Positions 51,369-59,849 of a stretch of DNA of 64,000 nt are shown here, piece by piece (position 1 is the first letter of the stretch; each line of letters begins with the position of its first letter). The notes beneath the pieces were generated by a model. It was not told the origin of the DNA, ran no database searches, and saw only the letters and a list, made by a program, of their open reading frames with translations. The DNA lies in contig JADILM010000008.1 of the NCBI GenBank assembly GCA_016617785.1, positions 558,001 to 622,000 of the forward strand, written 5' to 3'. The DNA is from Sporobolomyces roseus. Taxonomy: Eukaryota; Basidiomycota; Microbotryomycetes; Sporidiobolales; Sporidiobolaceae. Both the position numbers and the translations under genes were made by a program.

Positions 51369-51771
51369 CTTGCTGGATCTGTGGGAGATAGGAGAGAGTT
51401 GTCAGCACATCCTCACACACCTAGCATACCTTTCATCGCTGTCTACGTCGAGTTGGAAAAGTTGTCGCTGTTCCGAGATGAGAAAGTGGGAGGGTGACAG
51501 AATGAAAGGACTCACTCCTGAATGCGATCTACTCGACTATGTAGCTATCTTGAGGTATTCTCTGTCTGTCTGGTCAAGCTGTCTGATTCAGTGAGTTGTC
51601 GTTGTCAGAGAGTTGGAACTCGTTTCTTTCCTTTCAACCTTTCACTTCTTAATCTTCAAGATCACGCGAACTCGTCAGGAGGACTTTCAAGAGCTGCTAT
51701 AATTGGCCAGGAAGTGAGCACATTCTTTCAGCTGTCCTCGTTTGTCACTCATCCCTTCCTCTCTCCCTCAG
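51369..51771. promoter_or_regulatory. Bidirectional promoter of F-box pair 2, with relic of family B exon 1
   Basis: This 403-bp spacer carries the shared element TTCCGAGATGAGAAAGTGGG at 51471-51490. At 51699-51713 it reads ATA ATT GGC CAG GAA followed by GTGAGC, aligning codon for codon with exon 1 of B copy 1 (ATG AGT GAT CAG AAG, then GTGAGT), but with the start codon changed to ATA. The presumed intron runs 51714-51771 and ends CAG. Confidence 0.55.
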
Positions 51772-53088
51772 ATGGATCACTTCGCTTTACTCCCTCCCGA
51801 GATTATTCAGCTCATCTTCGACAATCTCGAACCTGATGACGAAGGATTACGATCACCGCTGTCGAAATCGCTGCTCCCCTTCCAGCACCGTCGCCTCTTT
51901 CGAAGTGTCAAAATCGGCTCCTATAAGAACCTCTCTCAAGCGTGCGAGGCAGCTCAGCGCCCGCAAAGTCCATTCGTTTACACAGAGTCTATCTACATTC
52001 GGATTCAAAGATGGCCCGGTTCTTCAGTCAGCTATCATGTTCATAAAGTCGACGACGCTTTTGCCCCGACAGACGGCGAGATTAGGCGGTTCTTCCGGAC
52101 TTTTGTGCAGTGCAAAGAGCTCACAATCATCTCGCCTCGACTCTCTTCCCTGATCCTCGCTCCCGATGTCGCCCATCCCATCCTCCCTAATCTCATCGAT
52201 CTGTCCCTCTCCTCCAGCTTCTCCGACTTTGACGACCCATTCGACCCCTCTCATTACACTTCCCTCTTTCGCTATCCCAATCTGCACACTTTGCGCCTCG
52301 ACGTCGAGCTAGACTCGTCCGAAGTCAAACCTCTCTCACAACCTCGTCCGCCTTTCCCCTCGATGTCAAGCAAGCTCGTCAATATCAGCCTCAGGGGCCC
52401 CCTTTCCACCTGCCAAGCCTCCGTAACGCAACTCGTCAACTCTTACGATTCCCTCGAATCGATCGACCTCTCTGATACTTCCGATTCTTCCCGTCTCTAC
52501 GATCTCATTTCTGGACTCGGCGTTCAACCTCAACTTTGGACGATTGGATTCGACCGCTGCCCTACCCGTCCTGATCCACCCCGAGGCAGTATTTCCGATG
52601 CATTGCTCGGATTCCCTCGACAATTCCCTAATCTCGAATACCTCAGAATCGGAGGAGAATGCGATTTAACGCTACCCTCGTTCTACGACTCCCTCGGCAA
52701 TCTCTCGCTCTCTGATCTCTGCTTCGACCCCATGGCGAATCCTTCCCTCACAGAACTTACCAAACTCGTCAGTTCTGGCAAGATGGGTCAGACGCTTGAA
52801 ACTATCACATTCGATAATGTTGAGGGGGAACGCGGAACCCTGATTGAAGGACCGTACGATGACGATGAGCTCGACGCTATGGAGGATCCTCCTGATTGGG
52901 TGCTGCCGAAATGGACGGAGGAGTTCAACGAGACGACCTTGACCGACTTCATCAAGGTTGCAGAGCGAGAAGGGATCGAAGTGACGGGAACGGCGACGGA
53001 GGCATCCGATATAGACGTGGAATATGAACGGGAGTGCGAGAAACTCGGCGGCTTACATTACAGGAGGGAAGTGATGGCAAGCTGGTGA
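51772..53088 (+). CDS. F-box protein, family B copy 2 (start shifted to exon 2)
   Basis: This single-exon coding region of 438 residues starts at the ATG that directly follows the old CAG acceptor. F-box: FALLPPEIIQLIFDNLEP, then SPLSKSLLPFQHRRLFRSVK. The C-terminal family block is PPDWVLPKWTEEFNETTLTD then FIKVAEREGIEVTGTATEAS, very like copies 1 and 3. The first exon seen in its sisters is still recognisable upstream, but its ATG is lost, so the intron would lie in the 5' leader. The protein length stays within three residues of its sisters, and no internal stop or frameshift is visible, so the gene is probably functional. Confidence 0.8.
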   Translation: MDHFALLPPEIIQLIFDNLEPDDEGLRSPLSKSLLPFQHRRLFRSVKIGSYKNLSQACEAAQRPQSPFVYTESIYIRIQRWPGSSVSYHVHKVDDAFAPTDGEIRRFFRTFVQCKELTIISPRLSSLILAPDVAHPILPNLIDLSLSSSFSDFDDPFDPSHYTSLFRYPNLHTLRLDVELDSSEVKPLSQPRPPFPSMSSKLVNISLRGPLSTCQASVTQLVNSYDSLESIDLSDTSDSSRLYDLISGLGVQPQLWTIGFDRCPTRPDPPRGSISDALLGFPRQFPNLEYLRIGGECDLTLPSFYDSLGNLSLSDLCFDPMANPSLTELTKLVSSGKMGQTLETITFDNVEGERGTLIEGPYDDDELDAMEDPPDWVLPKWTEEFNETTLTDFIKVAEREGIEVTGTATEASDIDVEYERECEKLGGLHYRREVMASW

Positions 53089-53171
53089 AGTTGGAATGAG
53101 CGAGGGTCACTCCTTTGGCAGCTGGACGGACCCGTTTCGCCAATCCGTTCCACAACTCCGTCATGTTCGAT

Positions 53172-53252
53172 CCACCCTCCTCCTCTCCTCCTCCTTTCCT
53201 CCTCCATTCCTTCTCCTTTCCTCCTCCTCTCCCCCTCCTCTCCCCCTCTTTA
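53172..53252. repeat. Low-complexity CCT/CTCC polypyrimidine tract
   Basis: Roughly 80 bp composed almost only of C and T, in irregular TCCTCC and CTCCCC units with few interruptions. It is non-coding in any supported model and could form unusual strand structures or act as a pyrimidine-rich promoter tract. Confidence 0.7.
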
Positions 53253-53301
53253 TTCTTCACTCATTCCATCGCAACTCGCCCTTCCCGGTTCCTCTCATCG
53301 C

Positions 53302-53625
53302 GTAACTCCACTTCTCAGCCGATCTCGTTCCTTCTCTGGATTCGATGCCATATCAAGCTCGACTTCGCTGCAGCCGAAACTAGATGCGGATCGAATACTC
53401 AGGCTTGCGAAAGACTGGAGAAGACTAGCGGGAGAGGGAAGGAGGAATTGGGCGAGAGAGATCAGATACACTGGATGGACGGAAAGTGGCGGTTTGAGGA
53501 GTTTAGGAGACATTTCAGAGGATTCAGATTTCGGGAGTGGAGCAGTCGAAAGGGAAAGGGTCATTGCGAAGGAAAGGCGTGCAAAGGAGAAGGCGAGAAG
53601 AGGGTTGGTCGATGGAAAGGCTTGA
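53302..53625 (+). other. Possible small hypothetical coding exon
   Basis: An open frame without an in-frame ATG reads FDAISSSTSLQPKLDADRIL, then RLAKDWRRLAGEGRRNWARE and IRYTGW, ending EKARRGLVDGKA before TGA at 53623-53625. The composition (Arg, Lys, Glu, Ala, helix-friendly) looks more protein-like than the two other frames. It would need an upstream first exon, perhaps starting at the ATG at 53163, joined by an intron through the pyrimidine tract. I recognise no family. It may equally be chance. Confidence 0.2.
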
Positions 53626-53863
53626 TGAGTTAGCGAGTAGCGAGCTGAGGAACAGGAGGAGATGAACTGAACACTGTCTAGAAATGTTGTCGTCGTTTTG
53701 TGAATTTTCTACCCATGCTTTCACTTTCGATACAGACGATATCTTGAGCGAGACTGCAGCAATGAAGACTCTGAATCGAGTGCACTGGGACGAATTGCGG
53801 GGGCAGGCACAAACGAAAAGATTCCACCGAACAAGCTACAAACGGGATCAACTCGAAATCGAC

Positions 53864-55066
53864 CTATCTCGTTTCCATCTCTGATTCTGCGTGCATCGAT
53901 AACCTGGCTGACTCCTTCCTTCGATCCATCCACCTCAACAACTCGGGAGTGATAGCTGAATCCGCCGAGTCCAAGACAGCTTGCTCCTCAAAAACGACCT
54001 CGGTTCCCCGCTCTTCGCACGTTTTGATCAATCCATCATAGGCGACTTGCGCAAAGCGGTAGGGCATCAAAGCGTCGCGGAGTCCTTGGTCGAGGAAGAG
54101 GGTTCGAAGAGGAAGGTTGGAAGCGTTGAACAAGGCTCGGAATGCGTTGAGCGCTTCGTATAGATCTTCGACCTCGTCAGCGGTCTCAAGATCGACTGAG
54201 CTGACGCTGAGGCGAAAGTGTCGAATGTCGAGGTGGAGAGCAGATGCCAGGTCACAACTATCGTAGCAGTACGAGGTCAGGACCTTGTCGACATGCTCTT
54301 TCAGTACATCCTCCTCAAGTAAGTCTGGGCTCCCGATGAAGAGCTCGAGTCGCGAAAGTAGAAAGCTGTTATACACCGTATTGAATAGATTGTAGTCGTC
54401 CAAGAGGGCAAGAACCTTGAGCGAGGGAATCGACGAAGGTTGCGCGAAGAGGGCGTCGAGGTCGCCGGTACAGTCGGAGAGGGTGAGGTCCTTGAGCGTC
54501 AGAAAAGGACGTGGTGGGACGAAGATGGGCCGAGTTCTACGGAGGTTCAAGCTCTCAAGGCCTACGAGGGTTTGAGATATTGGGGCGGAGATCAGCGCGA
54601 GATTTTGCGGTGACTTTAGAGGATGGAACGCACATGGGAGAGTAGCAAGGAGTGAAGCGTCAATTTCCTGGAATCCACTGAGATTCCCGTCGATGTGAAG
54701 CACCTTCAGCTGCCCATACGCGAGAAGAAGACTATTCATTCGCTCCAGCGGCATCTCCACCTCGACGCTGATAGCCAGCACGTTCGTTCTTGGCGCTCGA
54801 GCCGAGGCGATCTGTTCGACGCTGTCGCCCTCGCGTAGAAGTCGATGGCGGTCGAGGCGCTCTAGAATGGGTTGGGCGATTTCGCGAAAGAGACGAGAAG
54901 TGAGGCAGAGGTTTCGGAGGGTGAGCTGTCGATCGTCGTAGGTGAGAGTGTGATAGTAGGAGGGTACTGATGATTCGATGATATGGCGAAGGAGTTCGAC
55001 TGGGAGATGAGGGAGCGAGGATTTCGAGGGGGAGGGAATCGAGGAGGAAGAGGGCGAATTCGACAT
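53864..55066 (-). CDS. F-box protein, family A copy 3
   Basis: Exons 54634-55066 (433 nt) and 53864-54561 encode 376 residues. The start MSNSPSSSSIPSPSKSS replaces the MTSPSS start of copies 1 and 2. F-box: LPHLPVELLRHIIESSVPSY, then RQLTLRNLCLTSRLFREIAQ. LRR-like segments include GLESLNLRRTRPIFV and LTLKDLTLSDCTGDLDALF. The C-terminal signature is degenerate but visible: EVVFEEQAVLDSADSAITPE then LLRWMDRRKE. The intron (GTGCG donor, TAG acceptor) sits at the same place as in copies 1 and 2. It is the most diverged A copy. Confidence 0.78.
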   Translation of the reverse strand: MSNSPSSSSIPSPSKSSLPHLPVELLRHIIESSVPSYYHTLTYDDRQLTLRNLCLTSRLFREIAQPILERLDRHRLLREGDSVEQIASARAPRTNVLAISVEVEMPLERMNSLLLAYGQLKVLHIDGNLSGFQEIDASLLATLPCAFHPLKSPQNLALISAPISQTLVGLESLNLRRTRPIFVPPRPFLTLKDLTLSDCTGDLDALFAQPSSIPSLKVLALLDDYNLFNTVYNSFLLSRLELFIGSPDLLEEDVLKEHVDKVLTSYCYDSCDLASALHLDIRHFRLSVSSVDLETADEVEDLYEALNAFRALFNASNLPLRTLFLDQGLRDALMPYRFAQVAYDGLIKTCEERGTEVVFEEQAVLDSADSAITPELLRWMDRRKESARLSMHAESEMETR

Positions 55067-55401
55067 CTTGAACGACCTGTATCATTGACAGCGAATTATA
55101 GTCAGCTAGTTGTACTCTTCAGCCATACCTCCAGTCTGTTCCACAGTCTGAGGGAGGAGATAATACAATTCCGAGATGAGGGGGAGAGGGGGAGGGAGGA
55201 AGGAAGAGAGGAACTCACCTGCGCTAGTCTGACACTGCCCTATATCTCAATAATACTCCCTACTGTCCTCGCGAGCTATTCTGGCGATCGAGTGAGGTGT
55301 AGAAGCCAACCTTTCTCCTCTCTCTCTCCTTCCCTTCACTTTCGACTCACACTCTTCTAGAATCGACTCGAACTAGTATAGGTAATAGCACGGAGTCTAC
55401 T
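55067..55401. promoter_or_regulatory. Bidirectional promoter of F-box pair 3
   Basis: A 335-bp head-to-head spacer. It carries TTCCGAGATGAGGGGGAG (55169-55186), the third copy of the shared element, and GGCGATCGAGTGAGGTGTAG (about 55284-55303), shared with pair 1. The family B start context (GAGTCTACT before ATG) also resembles pair 1 (GACTCTACC). Confidence 0.55.
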
Positions 55402-56786
55402 ATGAGTGATGACAAGGTACGCCAAACCCATCCTTGCATCTCTATACTCTTTTGCTGACGTCTCTCTTCCCCTCTCAGTCAAATCGCGACTACCTCTCCC
55501 AACTCCCCTCTGAACTCCTCCACGAAATCTTCCATCATGCCCATGACTCCTCTCGACCCCTCACTGGCCCTCTCTCGAAATCCCTTCTCCCCTTCCAACG
55601 TCGTCAACTCTTTCGCTCGATAGAAGTCCACTCTTACAAATCCCTCGACAACCTGTGCACCCTCGCTCGAAGCGACTCGAGCGTCCCGTCCTACATCAAG
55701 GTTCTTGTCATCAGCATCGAGTTCAACAAGATGACAATGTGGAACGCTGAAGAAGCCGAGGATCCTCGTTTCCCTTCGAATGCTACTCTTGCGAGGTTCC
55801 TCAAACGGCTATCGAGCGTACAAACAGTCAAAATCTCCGGATCGACACGAGTCACCCTATCATTCCTTTCGCCGATTGTCACTTCCTCCTTGACCCGTTT
55901 GAATTCACTCAACATCATGTCGACTCTTCACACCCTCTCTGATCCATTCAACCCTTCGAACTACGCTGGATTACAGTCGTGTACAAATCTCACTGGCTTC
56001 AATCTCAGCCTGTACCACGACTCGCAGGCGGTTCCCTCCCCGGCGCAACCTCAGCTCGAATCGATATCTTTCGGATCACAACTCTTATTCGTCCAACTTT
56101 TCGGTTGCTTCTCAACAGAAGCGAATGCAGAGAGTGTTCGACGACTTATCTCGGCCTTTGGACCCTTTCCAATCTTCTCCATCTGCGACACGACTCGATC
56201 TTCGTCCAACCTCCCTCATCTTCTCGGCGCACTTCCCTCTCCCGATCAGCTACGGATTCTCGTCCTCGGTATCGAATCCAGGGGCGTTAACACCTCGATC
56301 GGAAGCCTGTCTGACCAGCTCAAGGCGTTCACATCCTTAGTCGCTCTCACTCTACTCTCCGACTTTACCTCCCTCACTCCCAGTCTCTACTCGAATCTAC
56401 GCGCTCTCCCGATCGAAATCCTCAAGTTCGAGACGACCAGCAGGGTCACCCTCTCTCAACTCTTCGCGCTTGTCAGCGGTCCTACGAAACACGACACCTT
56501 GAAAATTATCCTCCTGGACCAGATCAAAGGGAAGGTGGGAACGAGAATTGAGGATGCTGGAGAACCTTACTACAATGCTGAGACAGAAGAATGGGAGCTA
56601 TACTCGGACTGGATCTTGCCATTGTGGACTGAGGATTTCAGCGAGGAAGGACTGGTTGAGTTCATCGAAGTAGCGAAGAAAGGTGGCATTACTGTCAAGG
56701 GTTCGACAGTGGATGCTATCGGGATCATGGCTAAGCGTGGAGTAGAATGGGATCTGCTCGAGATGTTCGTGGAAGAACGGGAATGA
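55402..56786 (+). CDS. F-box protein, family B copy 3
   Basis: Exon 1 (55402-55416) encodes MSDDK; a 62-bp intron follows; exon 2 (55479-56786) completes 440 residues. F-box: YLSQLPSELLHEIFHHAHDS, then GPLSKSLLPFQRRQLFRSIE. The C-terminal family block is KVGTRIEDAGEPYYN, WELYSDWILPLWTEDFSEEG, then LVEFIEVAKKGGITVKGSTV. Similarity to copy 1 is highest in the first 60 and last 80 residues and low between, as expected if the ends meet conserved partners and the middle meets a variable target. Confidence 0.82.
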
Positions 56787-57006
56787 ACAGAAGGGATCAG
56801 ATTCTCGCTTGGAATTATGGATTTCTCGCAATGTCTTTTCTCAATCTTCCTTCTCGCTTCTAGTCTATCAAGAGAGCTGACGAGATCGTCTAAGCTGACA
56901 ATATTTCCCAGAAGACCGCGGAATTTTTCGGAGGAGGGAAAACAGCAGTCGTTTCTCTCTTCCCATCTTCTTTTCCTCTCACTCGCAACTCGTCATAGTC
57001 GACAAG

Positions 57007-58056
57007 ATGGATCCTCAGATTACTCTCACTAGCTCTGATGAGCCTTCGCTCCCTTTCAACGTCTCTCGCTCGGCCCTTATCGTCCACTCCCGCTTCTTCG
57101 CCGACATGTTCTCGCTGGACCTCAAGTCGGACGGTACCTCACTCCAGCTGGACGAAACCGAGAAGGAGATCAAGCCATTCTTGTTGATGGTACAAGGACA
57201 GGAGGAGGAGCTTGAGAAGACGTTGTCGGGGTTAGATGAGGAAGGATGGGAAACTTTCGCAAAGTTGTCGGACAAATACGATTCTCCCTCGTGTCGTTCA
57301 AAAGTTCAGACCAAGATCTGGTAAGTCCTGCCGGTTTTCGCCCGTGATGCAAGCTGTCACTTATCTGCTCAAGCTTAGGGAGATCGAGGCAAGATCTGGT
57401 TCTGCAACATTCTCTTTCACGCTCGCGACTCTTATCGGCCACGACGAACTCATCCGCTACACCGCACAGAGAGCTGTGCAGATGTATGACCTTGAAGTCG
57501 CATCCTTTCATGTGGCTCAAGAATGGAAAGAACGTCTTGTAAGCTCGAACCGAGTCGTTGCTCAAAACTTGGCAAACTCACACTCACTGCGTAGGCTGTG
57601 TGGAGGACGCTGAAGGCAGCGAAAGACTTCCAAGCTATCAAAAGAAGCGCAAGCAACCCTCCATTTCACAATACCCGCAAGTGCGTCAACAAAGAAGGCT
57701 GCCTGGCTTCAACCGTCTGGACTCGAGCTTGTGCGAACGCTTTAACGACGTACAGCGTGCGCCGAACGCCGCCAATTTCGATGGTTGCGATCCTTGCGGA
57801 AGAGGAGTACTATTGGTGTGCACCTGATATCAAGCCTCGGGCCGAAAAACTCGAGCAAGAGACTTCGGAGTGGCCGACCTTTCCAGTCAACGGACTCAGT
57901 TTCAGTGAGCACGCTCCCAATCTGACTGTGACTTACACCTACTCATTTGAGATCTTCATCAAACACAGGATCAAACGATGGAGTGATGTGGAAATGTTGA
58001 GTTCAGTGATGTTCTCCTTCGAAACGTTACGAGCGATACAGAACCACTTGATTTAG
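57007..58056 (+). CDS. BTB/POZ-domain protein (copy 2)
   Basis: Three exons: 57007-57320, 57379-57538 (160 nt) and 57595-58056, giving 311 residues. The BTB domain starts MDPQITLTSSDEPSLPFNVS, then RSALIVHSRFFADMFSLDLK, and ends LSDKYDSPSCRSKVQTKIW. Exon 2 reads EIEARSGSATFSFTLATLIG, then HDELIRYTAQRAVQMYDLEV and ASFHVAQEWKERL, aligning without gaps to exon 2 of the BTB gene at 973-1879 (RRAVRLSDYDISSTLLDEEW). Exon 3 is longer than in that copy and contains several cysteines (CVNKEGCLASTVWTRAC, YYWCAPD). Its position beside the F-box cluster suggests a shared ubiquitin-ligase adaptor theme, but this is inference. Confidence 0.77.
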
Positions 58057-58128
58057 ACGGTGAGAAAGTTGACCCTTGAGAGATGCTCAAACAAGCGAGT
58101 GTGCTTGTGATTGCAAGCTTCGTCGAAT

Positions 58129-59704
58129 CTAGAAATCCAACAACTCTGGTTGTTGATGCAACATCGCCGAGATCGAAACCTTCTTCTTCTCCTGCTTCGG
58201 CGGCTCCTCCTCTTCATCCTGAAACGATACACCACCCATCCTAACTCCTTTCTTCTTCTTCTTGAACGCCGATACCGGTCCCTTCTCCCCCGTCTCTCTC
58301 ACCACTTCGCCTGTTCCCTCACTCTCCTTCGCTTCTTCTTCCTTTTCACCAATCCTAATCTCTCCCACCCCGCTCTCAATCCCCTCTTTTCCTTCCACCT
58401 CTCCTCCCCCAAATCCGACACTTTTCCCTTTCCCTTTCCCTTGCTTCTCACCCAACAAAACATCCGTCGCTTTCCCCCCCATCTCCCGATCCCTCCTATT
58501 AGCTTCCTCAACCCTCTTCTTCCTCTCCCTCATTTTCCTCTCCTGTTCCTCTTCTCCCAACTCCGGTTCGTCCCCTACAACTTCAACTACAAACCTTCTC
58601 CTCTTGACCCTAAAACCTAACAAATTCTCTCTACCTTCCCCACCACCCCCTAGGTTACGAAGGAGGGAAAGTTTGGCTGATGGTGGAAGGAGGGAAGAGG
58701 GGCTGGGGAGTTTGGGAAGGGTTAAAAGTCCTTGATGTCTAGGATACAATGCTGCTAGGGAAGGGGAAGAAGAGGTTGAAGTGAGAGAGAGGACTGAATC
58801 GGAGATGTGGGATAGGCAGGAAAGGGTCGAGGGGGGATGGAGGTATGAAGGGAAAGTGATTAGGGCTGAACAATTTGACCGGCGGAGGAGGAGTCGTAGG
58901 GAATGAAGGAATTGATACAGCTCAGAGGAGGAGGAGGAATAAGAAGGTGATCCGAGTGAGGAGATTAGGAGTCGGAGTGCACGGCGAGGTGAGGATGGGG
59001 AGGAGGAGGTGAGGTAGGAGTGCGAGGTTAGGAAGGAGGTGATTTGAGAAAGGAGGGAAGAGTAGAGTGTGGAGGAGGGGAGAGTGGCGACGTCGATGTA
59101 GTGGAGATTCGAGTGGTCGGAGGGGGAGAGAGTGCGGGTTGTGGTCAAGTCAAAGGTTGAACAATAAGTATCTTTCGAGCCTGCATCAAAATCGAGTTTT
59201 ACTCAGTTCTTCACCGATTCAGGGGTAAGCCATAGGTGGAGACTTACTCGAAGTAGTAGGAGTTTGTAGAGTAGTCTGGTGCAATTTCATGCCTTCATAC
59301 CTGAAAGCGATCTTCATTTTCTCTTTCAATTCCTCCTCCAATTTCTTCTCCTCTTCATCTTCCCTGTCCTCATTGACCTTCTTCCCCGCTGTAGTCTCTT
59401 GATCAGTTCCCATCAACATGTTAGTGATTCCTTGTGGTCCTCCCGATGAGTCGATCGATGAAGCAATGATTAAACATTCTTGATTCGATTCTAATCCTTG
59501 TGCGATGAAATAACGTGAGAGTAATTCAGAGTATGAGGTAGGGTAGTCTTGAGTGATGAGGAGAGAGGTAGAGAGGGGTATTCCACCCCCTAGGAGATCG
59601 TCTATCGTTGGAAGACCCGAAGAGATCAGAGGGAGAGACGAAGAGGAAGAGGGTCGAGTTCCTGGGATAGGGGCGACGGTAGTGCGTTTCTTGAATGAAG
59701 ACAT
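58129..59704 (-). CDS. ELP4: Elongator complex subunit 4 (ELP4/PAXNEB)
   Basis: This RecA-like subunit of the Elp4-5-6 ring works in wobble-uridine modification of tRNA. Exons 59248-59704 and 58129-59180 sum to 502 codons plus stop. N-terminus: FKKRTTVAPIPGTRPSSSSS, then LISSGLPTIDDLLGGGIPLS, the family's degenerate P-loop region. Conserved blocks include MKIAFRYEGM, YCSTFDLTTTRTL, RALRLLISSLGSPSYSS and YLHPPSTLSCLSHISDSVLS. The LLTLPKL motif and a Lys/Glu-rich C-terminus ending LHQQPELLDF follow. The intron join restores AYR-type family sequence (SSKDTYCSTFDL). It ends 72 bp from the convergent BTB gene stop. Confidence 0.9.
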
Positions 59705-59849
59705 CTCACACTAGAGCTTGAATGAGACGATTGGAGCTGTAGTGGTCAAGAGTAAGAGACGAAAAGATGAATTACTTCGACTTGTTTCTTACAGTTCACT
59801 CTTTGCTCCGGTCTAACTTCTATAGAGCTAGTAGAGTAACCGAATAGCA
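59705..59849. promoter_or_regulatory. Very compact divergent promoter ELP4 / CBC1
   Basis: Only 145 bp separate the two start codons, the shortest head-to-head spacer in the window. Both genes serve RNA metabolism. No TATA was seen. Confidence 0.4.

Larger units (their letters stand above)
53089..53863. other. Spacer between F-box pairs 2 and 3
   Basis: This 775-bp region between convergent F-box genes contains a long CT-rich tract (about 53172-53252), then a region with protein-like composition on the plus strand (53302-53625, described separately). No RNA gene was recognised. Confidence 0.4.

Noticed and set aside
51742..51771. TTG at 51742 as start of family B copy 2
   Set aside because: It lies in what is the 3' end of the exon 1 intron in the sister genes. 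The ATG at 51772 matches exon 2 exactly.
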